A stretch of 64,000 nt of DNA from Halicephalobus mephisto (taxonomy: Eukaryota > Nematoda > Chromadorea > Rhabditida > Panagrolaimidae). The position numbers and the translations under genes are program-made. Positions 10,401-22,800 of the stretch are shown piece by piece. Where the stretch lies: assembly GCA_009193035.1 (NCBI GenBank), contig SWDT01000281.1, positions 62,001 through 126,000 of the forward strand. The letters run 5' to 3'. The stretch's first letter is position 1, and each line of letters opens with the position of its first letter. The notes beneath the pieces were generated by a model that was not told the origin of the DNA, made no database searches, and saw nothing but the letters and a program-made list of their open reading frames with translations.

Positions 10401-13400
10401 AGAAATTAGAATTTTTTTTTAAAATTATTAAAGATTAGAAATTTTTTTTTTAAATTTGATTTTTAGAAAATTTCAAATCTGTCGGCATTGTACAATAACG
10501 ATATCGAAATCCTCGATGCTTACGTCGGTGGAATGCTGGAATCCAACGGTGACGGTCCTGGAGAACTTTTTTCGGAGATCATCAAAGACCAATTTACTCG
10601 ACTGCGAGATTCCGATCGATTCTGGTTTGAAAACCGTCTGAACGGGCAAGTTTTAAATCAATGAAACAAACCCGAAACAAAACAATGACGTCTGTTTCCT
10701 CCATCTCATGAAGGTTACAGGAAAACCAAAATTGTCCTTTAAAATAGCGTAAAACAATGAAGGGACAGTGGAACGCAATTTTTATTACATTAAAAAACTT
10801 TTAAAAAAAAATTATTTCAAAATTTATAAAATTTAAAACTTTTTTTAAAAAAATCATTTTCGAAAATTTATAAAATTTAAAACTTTTTTAAAAAAAATTA
10901 CTTCAAAATTAAAAAAAATTATTTTCGAGAATTTATAAAATCTGAAAAATTAAAAAAAAATTATTTTCAAAAATTTATAAAATTAAAATTATTTTGAAAT
11001 TTATGAGATTTGTTAAAAAAATTTGTTTTTGAATTTTATGATTTAAAAAAAATTTTATTTCAGAATTTTATGATTTAAAAAAATTTTATTCCAGAATTTT
11101 CTCTGATGAAGAATTGGGTTACATTTACAACATCACTTTGAGGGACATAATTAGCCAAACAACTTCGATAAACCGGAATGAACTGCAAGACAATGTTTTT
11201 TTCCATCGTCAAGGTGATCCGTGTCCTCAACCCTTCCAGATAAACTCCACGGGATTAGAGAAATGCGTTCCTTTCATGAGATTCGATCACTTCACAGGAA
11301 ACGAAGTGTCTTTCATCTTCACTTGTATCATACTCGCTACAGTACCCATAAGTCAGTTTTAAGAATTTTTAAAAAAGTTAATTTTCAAAATTAAAAAAAA
11401 TCAATTTTAAAAATTCTAAAAAGTTAATTTTAAAAATAATTTAAATTTGAAATTTTTTAGTATGTATTGGAATTGGTTACTTCTTGGTCCAGAAAAGGAA
11501 GAAAATGGGATTACTGTTTGATCCTTCTGAGAAAACTCAAGAAAAAATGGGATTGTTTAAATATGCTGCCAACAACACTATTCATCCCGTTGGGGACGAT
11601 ATAACCATCCAGAAAGCAAATGGAAAAGAACAGAAATATTCATTCCCAGGTTTGTTATTGGAGTTATTTAAAACATAAACATCGTAATAGAGTTGTTATG
11701 GAGTACTTATTTTAGTGGTCAATTACAACAATAAGATTATTTATTAGATATTTCTTTGATATCAAATACAGTAACAATAGTATATATTACTTTTTAGAAG
11801 TTGAATACAGTAATTGGGGTTATTTAAAACATAAACACCGTAATAGAGTTGTTATGGAGTACTTATTTTAGTGACTAGATACAGTAATAAGATTATTTAC
11901 TAAGTACTTTTTAAAAGTTGAATACAGTAATTGGGGTTATTTAATGTTTAAATACCATAATAAAAATTTTACAAAGTACTCATTTTAGTGGTCAATTACA
12001 GTAATAAGATTATTTATTAGATATTTCTTTGAAATTAAATACAGTAACAAGATTATTTACAAAGTATTTATTTCAGTGATCCGATAGAATAATAAGATTA
12101 TTCGTAGAATAATTGTCCAGCAATAAAATACAAAAATAGAGTCATTTACAAAATGCTTCATTTTATTAATCAAAAAAAGAGAATCGGATTACTCATAGAG
12201 TACTTTTCAAAAATCAAATAGAGTAATAGGGGACTTATTTTGCTGATCGAGTACTTCGTAAGGTATCTGTTTCAATTATCAAATAGGAAGACAGGGTTAC
12301 TCATAAAGTATTTTTCCAGGATTAAATAGTAATAGGGTATTTGTTTTAGTAATCGGAGTAATAGGGTACTTGTTTTACCAATTGCCTGAGGTAGTAAAGT
12401 TATCCACAGAGTGTCCATTTTAGTGATGACCTGAGGCAATAGAGTACTCCGTGAGCTACTTATTTCATTAAATACAAAATATGAGCATTTATTAAACACT
12501 TGTTTCAGCTATCGAGTGGCTGAATGAGACCTTCTGCAGATCCGTCGTGATCACTTTGGACGTGAGTATCCCGCTTCTGAAGGTGACGAAACCTAGAGGA
12601 GGAACCCTGAGGAGACTCGACATGTCTTCTGCTAGCATCGTCTCTCTTACTGTAACCAAGAAGGCCAGCAGGTCCATCAACGGACCTTTTGTTTGTATTT
12701 CTATTCCGAAAAATTACGATGTCGTTTTGAGACTCCAAAGTGAGAGTAATTGGCAACAGTTAAGATCAGCACTTTCTGGTTGTCTTCAGAAACATGGAAT
12801 TCTTCTGAAAGAAAATGAAGCCGAAAATGATATCCTTCTTGAAGCAGCTGAAACGAAAGACAAAAGACAACGGAAATTGGACCACTTTTTCAGAGAAGCC
12901 TACTCCAAAGCCTTCAACGCCCCCCACATGAGTGACTCCACCCCCCAGTTCGAAGACACCCCTGGTGACGAAATCCTCCAGATGACTTTGAGTAAATCCG
13001 AATTCGCCGACGCCATGGGCATGAGAGAAAACGACTTATTTGTGGAGAGGATGTTCTCCTGTATGTCGAAGGAAAAGAAAAACGTCGTTTGTTTTCAGGA
13101 ATTCCTGGAAATCCTTCGTAGATTCACTCAAGGAGGACAAAAGGAAAAATTACAACTTGTTTTCGACATGTGTGACAGAGACAGAAATGGACAAGTCTCG
13201 AAAGGAGAATTTTGCGAATTTATGAAATCTCTAAATACGGCTGTTGGAGTGAAATTGGATCAATACGAACAAGAAGGTGTTATTGAATCTGTTCTTCTTA
13301 GAGCAGGAATCGATCCAAAGAAGGATTATCTGGACTACAGCGACTTCGAAGCCATCTTCAGCGAAATCGACGGCGCCAGAAGACCCATCGGAGTCCACTT

Positions 13401-15870
13401 CAGAAAAGCCCAATTAAAAGTGAACTTAGAAGAAACCGAAAGTTTGAACAGTTTCGCCGTCGGACATGAAGAAAACAGTTGTCTAGAATCAAGTTGGACT
13501 TCGTTGGTTTCTAGTTACTTGGAGACTTATCGGCAGCACATTGCCATCCTCTTCATGTTCGCTGCTATCAACCTCATCGTCTTCATGGAACGATTCTGGC
13601 GTAAGATTTATCGAAAAATTACATATTTTACTTTAAAAAAGTACTAAAATTTAAAAAAGTAATTTTCACTTTCGAATTCGCGCGCAAAGAGAGAAATTTA
13701 TACAAAAATGGAAAAATTGGTAAAACTGGTAAATCGCTGTTAAAGTGGACTCTCCCCATTCGCTCGCCCTGTCCTCTCTCTCTCTTTACTTGCTCGCCCT
13801 GTCCTCTTTCCCTCTTTCTACTCGTTTGCCCTGTCCTCACTCTCGCGCGCTCTCTCCATTCGCACTTTTTTCCCTACTTTTACCTAAATTTTAGAATTTC
13901 TTTTAATTTCGTGTCCAGACAAATTTGCAATGATTTTTATTTTATTTTTCCAATAGTGTAATTTCTCCATTTTTGTGTGAAAGAAGGAGATGGTAAATCA
14001 GACAGCTTTAATGATGTTGAGCCTAAATTTTCGAACTTTTTAAAAACCTTAAAACTTACATTGGAGTAGTTTTTTTTAATTTCTTAATACTACTGGCTTT
14101 TCAGATTACCGCTTCGAGACCGAACACAAGGATCTTCGAAGAGTGATGGGTCTGGGTATCTCCATCACCCGGGGGGCAGCTGCTTCGTTGTCCTTCTGTC
14201 TTGGAGTTGTCCTCTTGACTGTCTGTAGAAACTTGATGACGATCCTCCGCGAAACCCCCATAGGTGAATTCATCCCCTTCGATGCTGCAATTACTTTCCA
14301 CAAAATCGTAGCTATCACTGCTGGGGTCTGGGCAGCAATTCATACTGTAGGTCACTGTATCAACTTCTACAACGTGGCGACCCAGAGTCAAGAAGGCCTG
14401 GCTTGTCTGTTCCAAGAAGCCGTCTTCAGTTCGGATTTCTTCCCTTCCATAAATTACTGGTTCTTCGGTACCATCACAGGAATCACGGGAATACTGTTGG
14501 TCGTCGTGATGAGCATCATCTACGTCTTCGCGATGCCGGCCATCTTGAAGAGGGCTTATCATGCCTTCAGAATCACGCATTTACTGAACATCCTACTGTA
14601 TGCTATGACGATTTTGCACGGTCTTCCGAAATTACTCTCAGCTCCGTCTTTTTGGTACTACGTCATCGGACCGATTATCCTTTTTGTTTTCGACAGAATA
14701 ATCGGAATGAGACAAAAATACAAACAACTTCAAGTTATGGATGCAGCTATTTTGCCGTCGGACATTATTTATATCCAATTTAAAAGACCTCATTATTTCA
14801 AATTCCGGTCGGGACAGTGGGTCAAAGTGTCGTGTCCGGCCTTCAGTTGCACCTTCAACGAACACCACGCCTTCTCCCTCGCTTCGGCCCCTCAATCCCC
14901 GGTCCTCGAACTCTACATCAAAGCTGTTGGACCTTGGACTTGGAAACTTAGAAACGAAATAATTGAATCTCAATCGAATTGTCTACCGTATCCTGTGATA
15001 AACCTCAATGGACCGTTCGGGGACGGCAATCAAGAATGGACGAATTACGAGGTCGTGGTTATGGTAGGTGGGGGGATCGGAGTCACGCCGTACGCCTCGA
15101 CCCTTTCCGATCTGGCCCACGAGATATCCTCCGGATCCCATTCGAACATCAGATGCAGGAAAGTCTACTTCATCTGGATCTGTCCAACTCACAAAAATTT
15201 CGAATGGTTCGTAGAAGTTCTAAAAAAAGTAGAAGATATGGATCCAGAAGCCATAATTGAAACTCATATTTTTGTTACTCAATTTTTCCACAAATTTGAC
15301 TTAAGAACGACCATGTTGGTAAGTAAGAAATTTTTTATTTTATACAGTAATCGTTTTTAGTATATTTGCGAAAAACACTTCCGAGGCTTGAACAACAACA
15401 ACAATCGGTCCATGTTCACCGGCCTCAGGGCAACTAACCACTTCGGAAGACCCAACTTTGACGTGTTTTTCAAATATCTTCAAAACAAACACCTCCAGGT
15501 ACGGTATTATTCAATTTCAGATTTACTGTAATTTTGTAAAAAATTCCGAATTTTTCAATTTAATTTTGCTTTTTTAATTATTTTTAAATATTTTTGAATT
15601 TTTATTTTTAATTATTTTTGAATTTTTATTTTTAATTATTTTTGAATTTTTATTTTTAATTATTTTTAAGTTTTTTGATTTTTTCGGTTTTTTTAAATAT
15701 TTTTTAATTTAATTTTGAATATTTTTTAACCAATTGTTTTGCAGGTAAACGACATCGGAGTCTTCAGTTGCGGCCCTGCGGCAGTCAACAAGCAGATCCG
15801 GAGAGCCTGTACTGAAGCCAACAGAATCAGAAACGCTCCATCTTTCACCCATCGCTTCGAAACTTTTTAA
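7423..15870 (+). CDS. duox: Dual oxidase (peroxidase-like, EF-hand, NADPH oxidase)
   Basis: Exons: 7423-7513, 7616-7783, 8120-8188, 8927-9114, 9158-10039, 10467-10645, 11095-11351, 11461-11649, 12509-13600, 14105-15318, 15361-15498, 15745-15870. The joined frame is 1530 residues with every phase consistent. It makes H2O2 at the cell surface; the nematode orthologue BLI-3 drives tyrosine cross-linking of cuticle. Order: hydrophobic signal sequence (1-31), peroxidase-homology ectodomain (about 35-590, [11 protein letters not shown] then [10 protein letters not shown]), a membrane segment (about 590-620), EF-hand region (about 850-950), a ferric-reductase domain with candidate haem histidines near 1104, 1118, 1191 and 1197, an FAD motif HAFSLAS near 1293, an NADPH motif GGGIGVTP near 1360 and the usual C-terminal FSCGP. 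Only the second EF loop (from residue 897, [12 protein letters not shown]) is canonical. Intron 6 is GC-AG. Confidence 0.95.
7790..8050. repeat. About 36-bp tandem repeat in dual oxidase intron 2
   Basis: A unit reading AAATTTCTCTATTTTTTAAA followed by a T-rich run is repeated five to six times with little change, inside the intron between 7783 and 8120. Confidence 0.75.
10080..10290. repeat. TTCTAGAA-type repeat in dual oxidase intron 5
   Basis: Blocks such as AAGTACTGTAGAAAATTCTG, AATTCTAGAATT and ACTTCCAGAATC make this a member of the degenerate TTCnnGAA satellite class also seen at 3830-4420 and 60000-61160. It lies between exons 5 (ends 10039) and 6 (starts 10467). Confidence 0.5.
11690..12480. 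repeat. Degenerate tandem repeat in dual oxidase intron 8
   Basis: Repeated blocks such as TACAGTAATAAGATTATTTA, TTGGGGTTATTTAAAACATAA and GGGTACTTGTTTTA, drifting along about 800 nt. The first two full copies (11650-11840) are near-identical at a spacing of about 170 nt; later ones are eroded. It explains the size of the intron between 11649 and 12509. Confidence 0.65.
13660..13885. repeat. Inverted copy of the GCGCGGGAATT dispersed repeat
   Basis: Reads AATTCGCGCGCAAAGAG at about 13676-13692, then a pyrimidine-rich CTCTCTCTCT tract with CTCGCCCTGTCCTCT copies to about 13860, then TTTACCTAAATTTTAG. This is the reverse complement of the layout at 660-970 and 44400-44580. It sits in the intron between dual oxidase exons 9 and 10. 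Confidence 0.65.
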
Positions 15871-16800
15871 ATTTTAGAATTTATATTTTTACATTTTTAC
15901 ATTTTTAAATTTTCTAAGTTCTGGTCATTCCGACAAGACTAAGTCAAAAAATTCACGACACTTAATGATTTATCTTTTGGTGAAAGAAGTCGGATTTTTT
16001 AAATCACCACTTGAGCCCAATCACATCCAAACACAGGTATTTTATAATTTTAGTTTTTTGAATAAAAATTTGAAAAATTCAATATTTATTAAAACCCGAA
16101 ATCAATATGACTTCACATAAAAAAACGTAACTTTTTGTTTTGTAACAATTGCGAAAAGTGACAAAAATGAACATAATTGTTGTATTTTTCGTCAATATTT
16201 GACATTTGTGATCAAAATTAAAAAACAATAGTGACGATTTTTATTTGTTACTGAACTAAAAGTTATATTTTTGTGTTTTGATATCTTTGGATTGTATATG
16301 ATATGTCGAAAAATTAAAAAACTATAATATATCAGATGTATTAGATCCAATGTACAGTTACATTAAGTTCACAAAAAAGTAACCTTTGGTCCTGTAGTAA
16401 TTGCGAAATCTAACAAAATATAACATAATCGTCACATTTTTCGTGAATATTTGACATTTGTGAAGAAAATTAAAAAACAATAGTGACGATTTTTATTTGT
16501 TACTGAACTAAAAGTTATATTTTTGTGTTTTGATATCTGCGGATTGTATATGATATGTCGAAAAATTAAAAAACTATGATATATCAGATACATTAGATCC
16601 AATGTACAGTTACATTAAGTTCACAAAAAAGTTACTTTTGGTCCTGTAGTAATTGCGAAAAGTGACGAAAATAAATATAATTATAATGTTTTTATGAATA
16701 TTTGAAATTTGTGACGAAAAATAAAACTTAATAGTGAAAATTTACATTTGTTACTGAACTGAAAGTTACGTTTTTGTGTGTTGATATATCCGAAGTACCC
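15871..16800. other. Region between dual oxidase and mannosidase stop codons (convergent 3' ends)
   Basis: The two genes converge here. Apart from the tandem repeat at 16095-16795 it holds only AT-rich 3' flanking sequence. No clear AATAAA signal could be assigned with confidence. Confidence 0.5.
16095..16795. repeat. 252-bp tandem repeat, about 2.8 copies
   Basis: Landmarks repeat at a spacing of about 252 bp: CATTAAGTTCACAAAAAAGT at 16361 and 16613, and ATATTTGACATTTGTGA near 16195, 16446 and (diverged) 16698. Copies one and two are close to identical and the third is eroded. Confidence 0.85.
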
Positions 16801-19800
16801 TCAACTAAGGAGAAATTTTAAAGCTACTATTTTCAAAGGCATCTGCAGCAATTCCCCCAAAGTCCTCTCATCGACGACTGTTGGTTCGTCAATTGTACCA
16901 GTAAGTGAGGTCAAGATGAGTGATGTTTTCTTTGAAAACATTAGTAATCCGTTGTAGAGAGATTTCTGCAAAAAATACATGTTAATATTTTCAATAATTA
17001 AAGTAAAATAAAAATAATTTTAGAAAATTTTAAAAAATAAAAATAACTTTAAAAATATAAAAATAATTTTAAAAAATAAATAAAAATAATTTTAAAAATT
17101 AAAAAAAATAAAAATAATTTTAAAAAATAAATAAAAATAAAAAAATTTTATATTAAAATTAAAGTAATTTTTTATGATCAAACTAAAATTTACAAATATT
17201 TTTTAAAATTTAGTAAAATATACGAATATTTTAAATTTTTTAATGTAATTTTGATTTTTTAGTGATTGATGAGAATTTACGTATTTTCGAAAATTTAATA
17301 TATTTTAAAATTATTCTTGAATATTTATGAAATTCAAGTTCTTCATTAAATTTTTAAAATTTTGAAATTATTCCAAATTTTTCTGAATTTTCTTATTTTT
17401 TTAAAACATTTTTTGAATTTTTTTATTTTAAAATTTCCTTATTTTTTTAAATTTCTTTTTGAATTTTATATCTTAACATTTTCTTATTTCTTTTTTATTT
17501 TTTATTTTTTATTTTTTATTTTTGAATTTTTTATTTTTTTTTAATTTTTTAATTTTTCAATTTTTTTAATTTTTTTTAATTTTTTTTATTTTTTTTTTAT
17601 TTTTTAATTTTTTTTTATTTTTTAACTAAATGAACTTACAAAATCATCTTCAAGACATTTAAGCCGAGGGAGTGTCTGGTCGAAGGGCAACTTCCTCAAG
17701 AGGATTAAGCCCGTCTGTTCATCCAAATACCGTACGTTGATGAGCTCAATATTGCAAGGCCACTTGAAATAACCCCAATCGTCGACATTTTCTCTTTTAT
17801 CTTTCAACAGGAGGATTTCAGGAGGATAAAGGAGATTTTGAAGAGTGAAATATCCAACGCTCGAGAAAAAAGCGAAATAACTCGTATTTGATTGAAAATA
17901 ATTATTTTTGTTTTCAAAAATAAGATCGAATTTCAAAAGTGACGGAGGGGATTCTGAAGCATCTCCTCTTCCTAGGCCTTTCCCGTCCTCTCCAGAAAGC
18001 CTCCGATCAAGCATGACTTCCAAGGAGTTCTCAGTTACAGTAGCCCCTGTGGGTTGGCCAGAGAGTACTGTAAGTCTGAATTCTTCGTCTTCTATGAAAA
18101 CAGATGACGGAACGGGATAAATATTGCCTTCAAAAACAACATTTCTGAAAAAAAAAATTAATTAAAATAAAAAAATTTTTTTTTCTAACTTGTTAAATTT
18201 CCGTTTTAAAAAATACATCCCGTTCACGTCAGTATGGAATTCCTCGTGACTTCTGATGTTGGATTTTATGCTCATCATCTGAGTGACGTCCATGTCTCCT
18301 TGATTCGAAAAAATTTCCAAATGAATTCCGAAATCAGATAAAGAATTTCCATTGTCGATTACTGTAGTTTGGAACAAGGATTCAGAAGTCCTCGTGATCG
18401 ATTTCGAAACCAACGGTCCCACAACGAAAATCGGAGTAAATGGCGAAGTTCGGATTTGGCCTCGATGCATATTCGACGATGGACCTCTGGAGACAAAAGT
18501 GTAAGCTCCTCCACGATCCAGATATCCCTTGTATGTCACTTGCAAAGCTATCAAATTATCGTCATCTTTTCTTTTTAAAGACTAAAAATTTAAAATTACT
18601 TTTCTCGTTGTTGAGGTGGAAATCAGAAGCTAAGGTTACAATCAGAGATCGAGGTCAAAGTCAGAATTAAAGTCAGAGGTCACAGTCAGAATTAGAGGTC
18701 AACATCAAAGTAAGAAGTCAAAGTAAGAAGTTAAAGTCAGAAGTCGAGATCAGAATTAAAGTCAGAGGTCAAAGTCGGAATAAGAGGTCAACATCAAAGT
18801 AAAAGATCAACATCAGAATCAAAGTAAAAGGTCAATATCAAAGTAAAAGATCAACATCAAAGTCAACGGTCAACATCAGAATCAAAGTCAAAGGTCAATA
18901 TCAAAGTCAAAGGTCAATATCAAAGTCAAAGGTCGACATCAGAATCAAAATCTACACTATACTTTCAACATTCTGGCAGACTGTTAAATACTTTTAGATT
19001 TACATTTATGATTATTTCAAAATTAAAGTAAATTTTACAGTTTGCTTGTAACATTTGTATGACCTATTTTTTGTTCGAAAATTTAATTTTGATTTTGATG
19101 TCGACCATTTAGACCTTGGTGTTTGACTTTTTTAATTCAAAAAACTCACTGCGATCAATCCATCGTCGAATTGAACGGAGAAAAATCGATTTGATAATGA
19201 AAATTTTGTTTCATTCAAATCCATCGAAGCAAAAAAAGTCCTAAATTATTTTAAAATTATTTTATTTAAATTTATTTTTATTTTTAAATTTTTTTTTTTT
19301 TAAATTTTAGTTTTTTTTTAAATTTTTGTCTTTTTTTAAATTTTTGTTTTTTTTTAAATTTTTGTTTTTATTTTAAAAACTTACGAATTAATGTGTTGAG
19401 AAGAAAAAATCATAGAAGATACTGTAGTTTTTGGTTGAGTTTGGTTCCATTGGAGTCGGACAGTTTTGATTTCGAAAGGATTCAATTCTAAGAAAAAAAT
19501 TAATTCATAAACAGAATTCGAAATTTTTCCTTCAATGAAATCCATCACTGGAAGAATCTGGGCTTCGACAGGATTTCCATTTTGAAGAACCAAGATTCTG
19601 GGATCGTTGACCCTAAGGGTGATTTTCTGCATGACGTCCCTGGTTCCTTGGTAAAAAACTAAAATATCATGGAGACTGGCTTCAGAAGTGAAAATAATAC
19701 TATCCAAATTCGAAATTCCATCAGATGAATTTTGGGGAAAAACAAGGAGCTAAAAAATTTAATTTTTTATTTATTAAAAATTTTGAAAATTAATTTTTAA

Positions 19801-22800
19801 AATTTTTTTAGATTTTCAAAATTAATTTTTAATTTTTCTTAAATTTTAGAAATTTTATTTTTTTAATTTTGGAAATTTTATTTTTTAAATTTTTTTAAAA
19901 ACTTACAGGAGTAGAACTAGTTTGTGGAATTATTTTGTTTTTAATTATTTCTTGAATAGCTTGATTAAAATTCAAAAATGAATTTTGAAGTTTCTTCAAG
20001 TAATCCCTCATCACGTGGGGTTTGCTGGTTCCGGTGATGGAATCGTGATGTTGACAAAGGGCCAAATCCCTTCTTGAAGGTCTGATTTTTTCGGAAATTT
20101 CTGTAAAATTGGACAAAACTGACATGAGATCAATAGAACGTAATTTGCTCTGAAATTATATAATTAAATTTCGAACAATTATATTTCCACAATTACGGAG
20201 AATTTGTGTCCCAGATGTTCATGTTCAAATTTCAAATTAAATGCGAAAATTAAAAGTTGTTTTAAATTTTATATGGACTTTTAAAAATTATTTTTAAATA
20301 AATTTTAATTTTTTACGGAGTCCAGGAATGAAATTTCTAAAGTTCTTAGAATTCAGGACCAGTGTTCAGAATTCTGGATTCTGGAAATTGATTATTGATT
20401 CCGATTTCAAATTCAGAATTTACAGGTCTGGTTACATCATTTTTAGTACTTTCTGTTCATTTTAAATTGTAAAGTTGAAACATATATATCAAATGCATAT
20501 ATATCCTAGATACTTGTGTACCAGCTATATGTCTCGAATACTTCTGTCCCAGACATATATGTTTGGGACACAAATACTTCAAATACAAGCATTTGGAACA
20601 CAAAAGTCTGGGATATGTTTAGGACACAAGTATTTGGAACATATATGCTTGGTACACAAGTATCTGAGATATATATCTGGTACACAAGTATCTGAGATAT
20701 ATATATCTGGTACGCAAATATCTAAGATATATATGTTCAGGACACAAGTATCTGAGATATATATATCTGGTACACAAGTATCTAAGATATATGTCTGGTG
20801 TACTAATCTCTGGGACACAAATGCTGCAGAACTATTCTCACCTCTGTTAATCTCTCAGCTCTTTTGAAAAATGGCCTATGGACGTAGAACCCGGTCCAGT
20901 AGGGGTAGCTACCCGATTTGTCTTCCGTATAAGGAAAAAAGTCACCCGTGAATACCGGAAAAGTAAAATTTTGCGGAATGCTTTTAAAGTATTCTTCTAC
21001 AGTACTGAACTGAAGTTTCATTTTGAATTTCTGCGGATTTGAATTAACATATTGGAAAATTTTTTTGTAATTTTGATAACTAATACTCCAGTCATCAGAT
21101 TTGGAATAAAAAAAATCATCCCCTACGGGAACCAAAATCGAATTTCCCAAATAAAAAGACGAAAGTTGACGATATTGATCAGTCAGTAAATTTGCATAAT
21201 AGTCCACATTTGAATCATTAACGTCATTTGCCCTTCTGGAGCAGTAGGACCTGGCAGAAGGTCCCAGATCAAACATGCAACAAACGCTCGAATTTGGGCC
21301 GCAGGAATCCGACGTAGTGTAGTACGTCTTCGGGAGGGCGTTCACCAGGGGATTTCCCAGGATACCGTCCTGAAATTGTTTTTTTTTAAATTTTAAATTT
21401 GTATTGTTACAAAATTTTCTTTAAATGAATTTGTAGGATTTTCAACAATGCCACAAAATTCCGGAAGTTTTAAAAAATTCAATTATTGTAAACACTAAAA
21501 TTTTAAATATACTTTTTTTTAAATTCTAAACATAATTTTTTTAATTTTAAAATAATAAATTTTTAAAAATTAAACATATTAAATTTAAAAAAAATTTAAT
21601 CTAATTTAAAAAATTAAATTAATTTTTAAAAATTAAATATATTAAATTTAAAAAATGAATAAAATTGATTTTTTTAAAATTGAATATATTAAATTTTTTA
21701 AAAATGAATAAAATTGATTTTTTTAAATTAATATATTAAATTTTTTAAAAATGAATAAAATTGATTTTTTTAAATTAATATATTAAATTTTTAAAAGAAA
21801 GAAAATTAAATTTTTTAAAATCGAATATATTAAATCTTTTAAAAATGAATAAAATTGATTTTTTTTAAATTAATATATTAAATTTTTTAAAAAATAAAAT
21901 TGATATTTTTTAAGTTAAGTATTGATTACTGACCTCATCCCATGGTTGTGCCCAATTGAATAAAAGTAATCCCTTGCTTCTCAGTTCTGCTTTCAAATCA
22001 GCATTGAGTCTCCCGATGACCATGGAACTAATCTTCGACTCAGAAAGCAAATAAGGAATCATCAGTCCATGTCCGAACGGGTCGACGGACCAGGACGTCG
22101 TAGGTACAGTATCGAAAGTTTTTTTGACAAAATGATGGCCTTCAATCATGTTGTCTACAGTACCCCAGAAAAACGGCGTCGCTTCATCTGTCATCACCCA
22201 GGCTCCTCCGCTGAGTTCCAATTGTTTTTTTTTAATTATTTTTTTTAAATTTAATTTTTGTTCAGATGTGGCTATATTCCACCATTTTTCTAAAAACGAC
22301 ATTTCAGACCAAATAAACCTCATATCCGGATTTTCTGTCAAGTACTTAACAGTATGGTTAAGAATACTGTAAACTTTGTCATTGAAGTATTCTTCAAACG
22401 TCGACAACCAGCCCGGATCGACGTGGGAGTGCATGACCACGTGAATGTTCAAAAATTCCGTTTCCTGGTTTTTTAGTCGAATATCGTTTATTGATTTAAA
22501 ACTAGTCTCAGGATTGTACGATATTTCGTGATTTGCAATCTAAAAAAACAAAAAATAAATTCAAAAATACATTCAAAAAATAAACTTTTAAATTTTAAAA
22601 ATATATTCAAAAAAATAAAATTTAAAAATACATTTAAAAAAACAAAAAATAAATTTAAAAATATATTCAAAAAATAATATTTTAAATTTTAAAAATATAT
22701 TTTAAAAAAATAAAATTTTAAAATACATTTAAAAAATAAGATTTTAAATTTTAAAAATATATTCAAAAAAATAAATTCAAAAAATAAGATTTTAAATTTT

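Noticed and set aside
20475..20867. 130-codon plus-strand and 79-codon minus-strand frames with repeated IYISGTQVSE-like units
   Set aside because: They translate a short tandem repeat inside a mannosidase intron.
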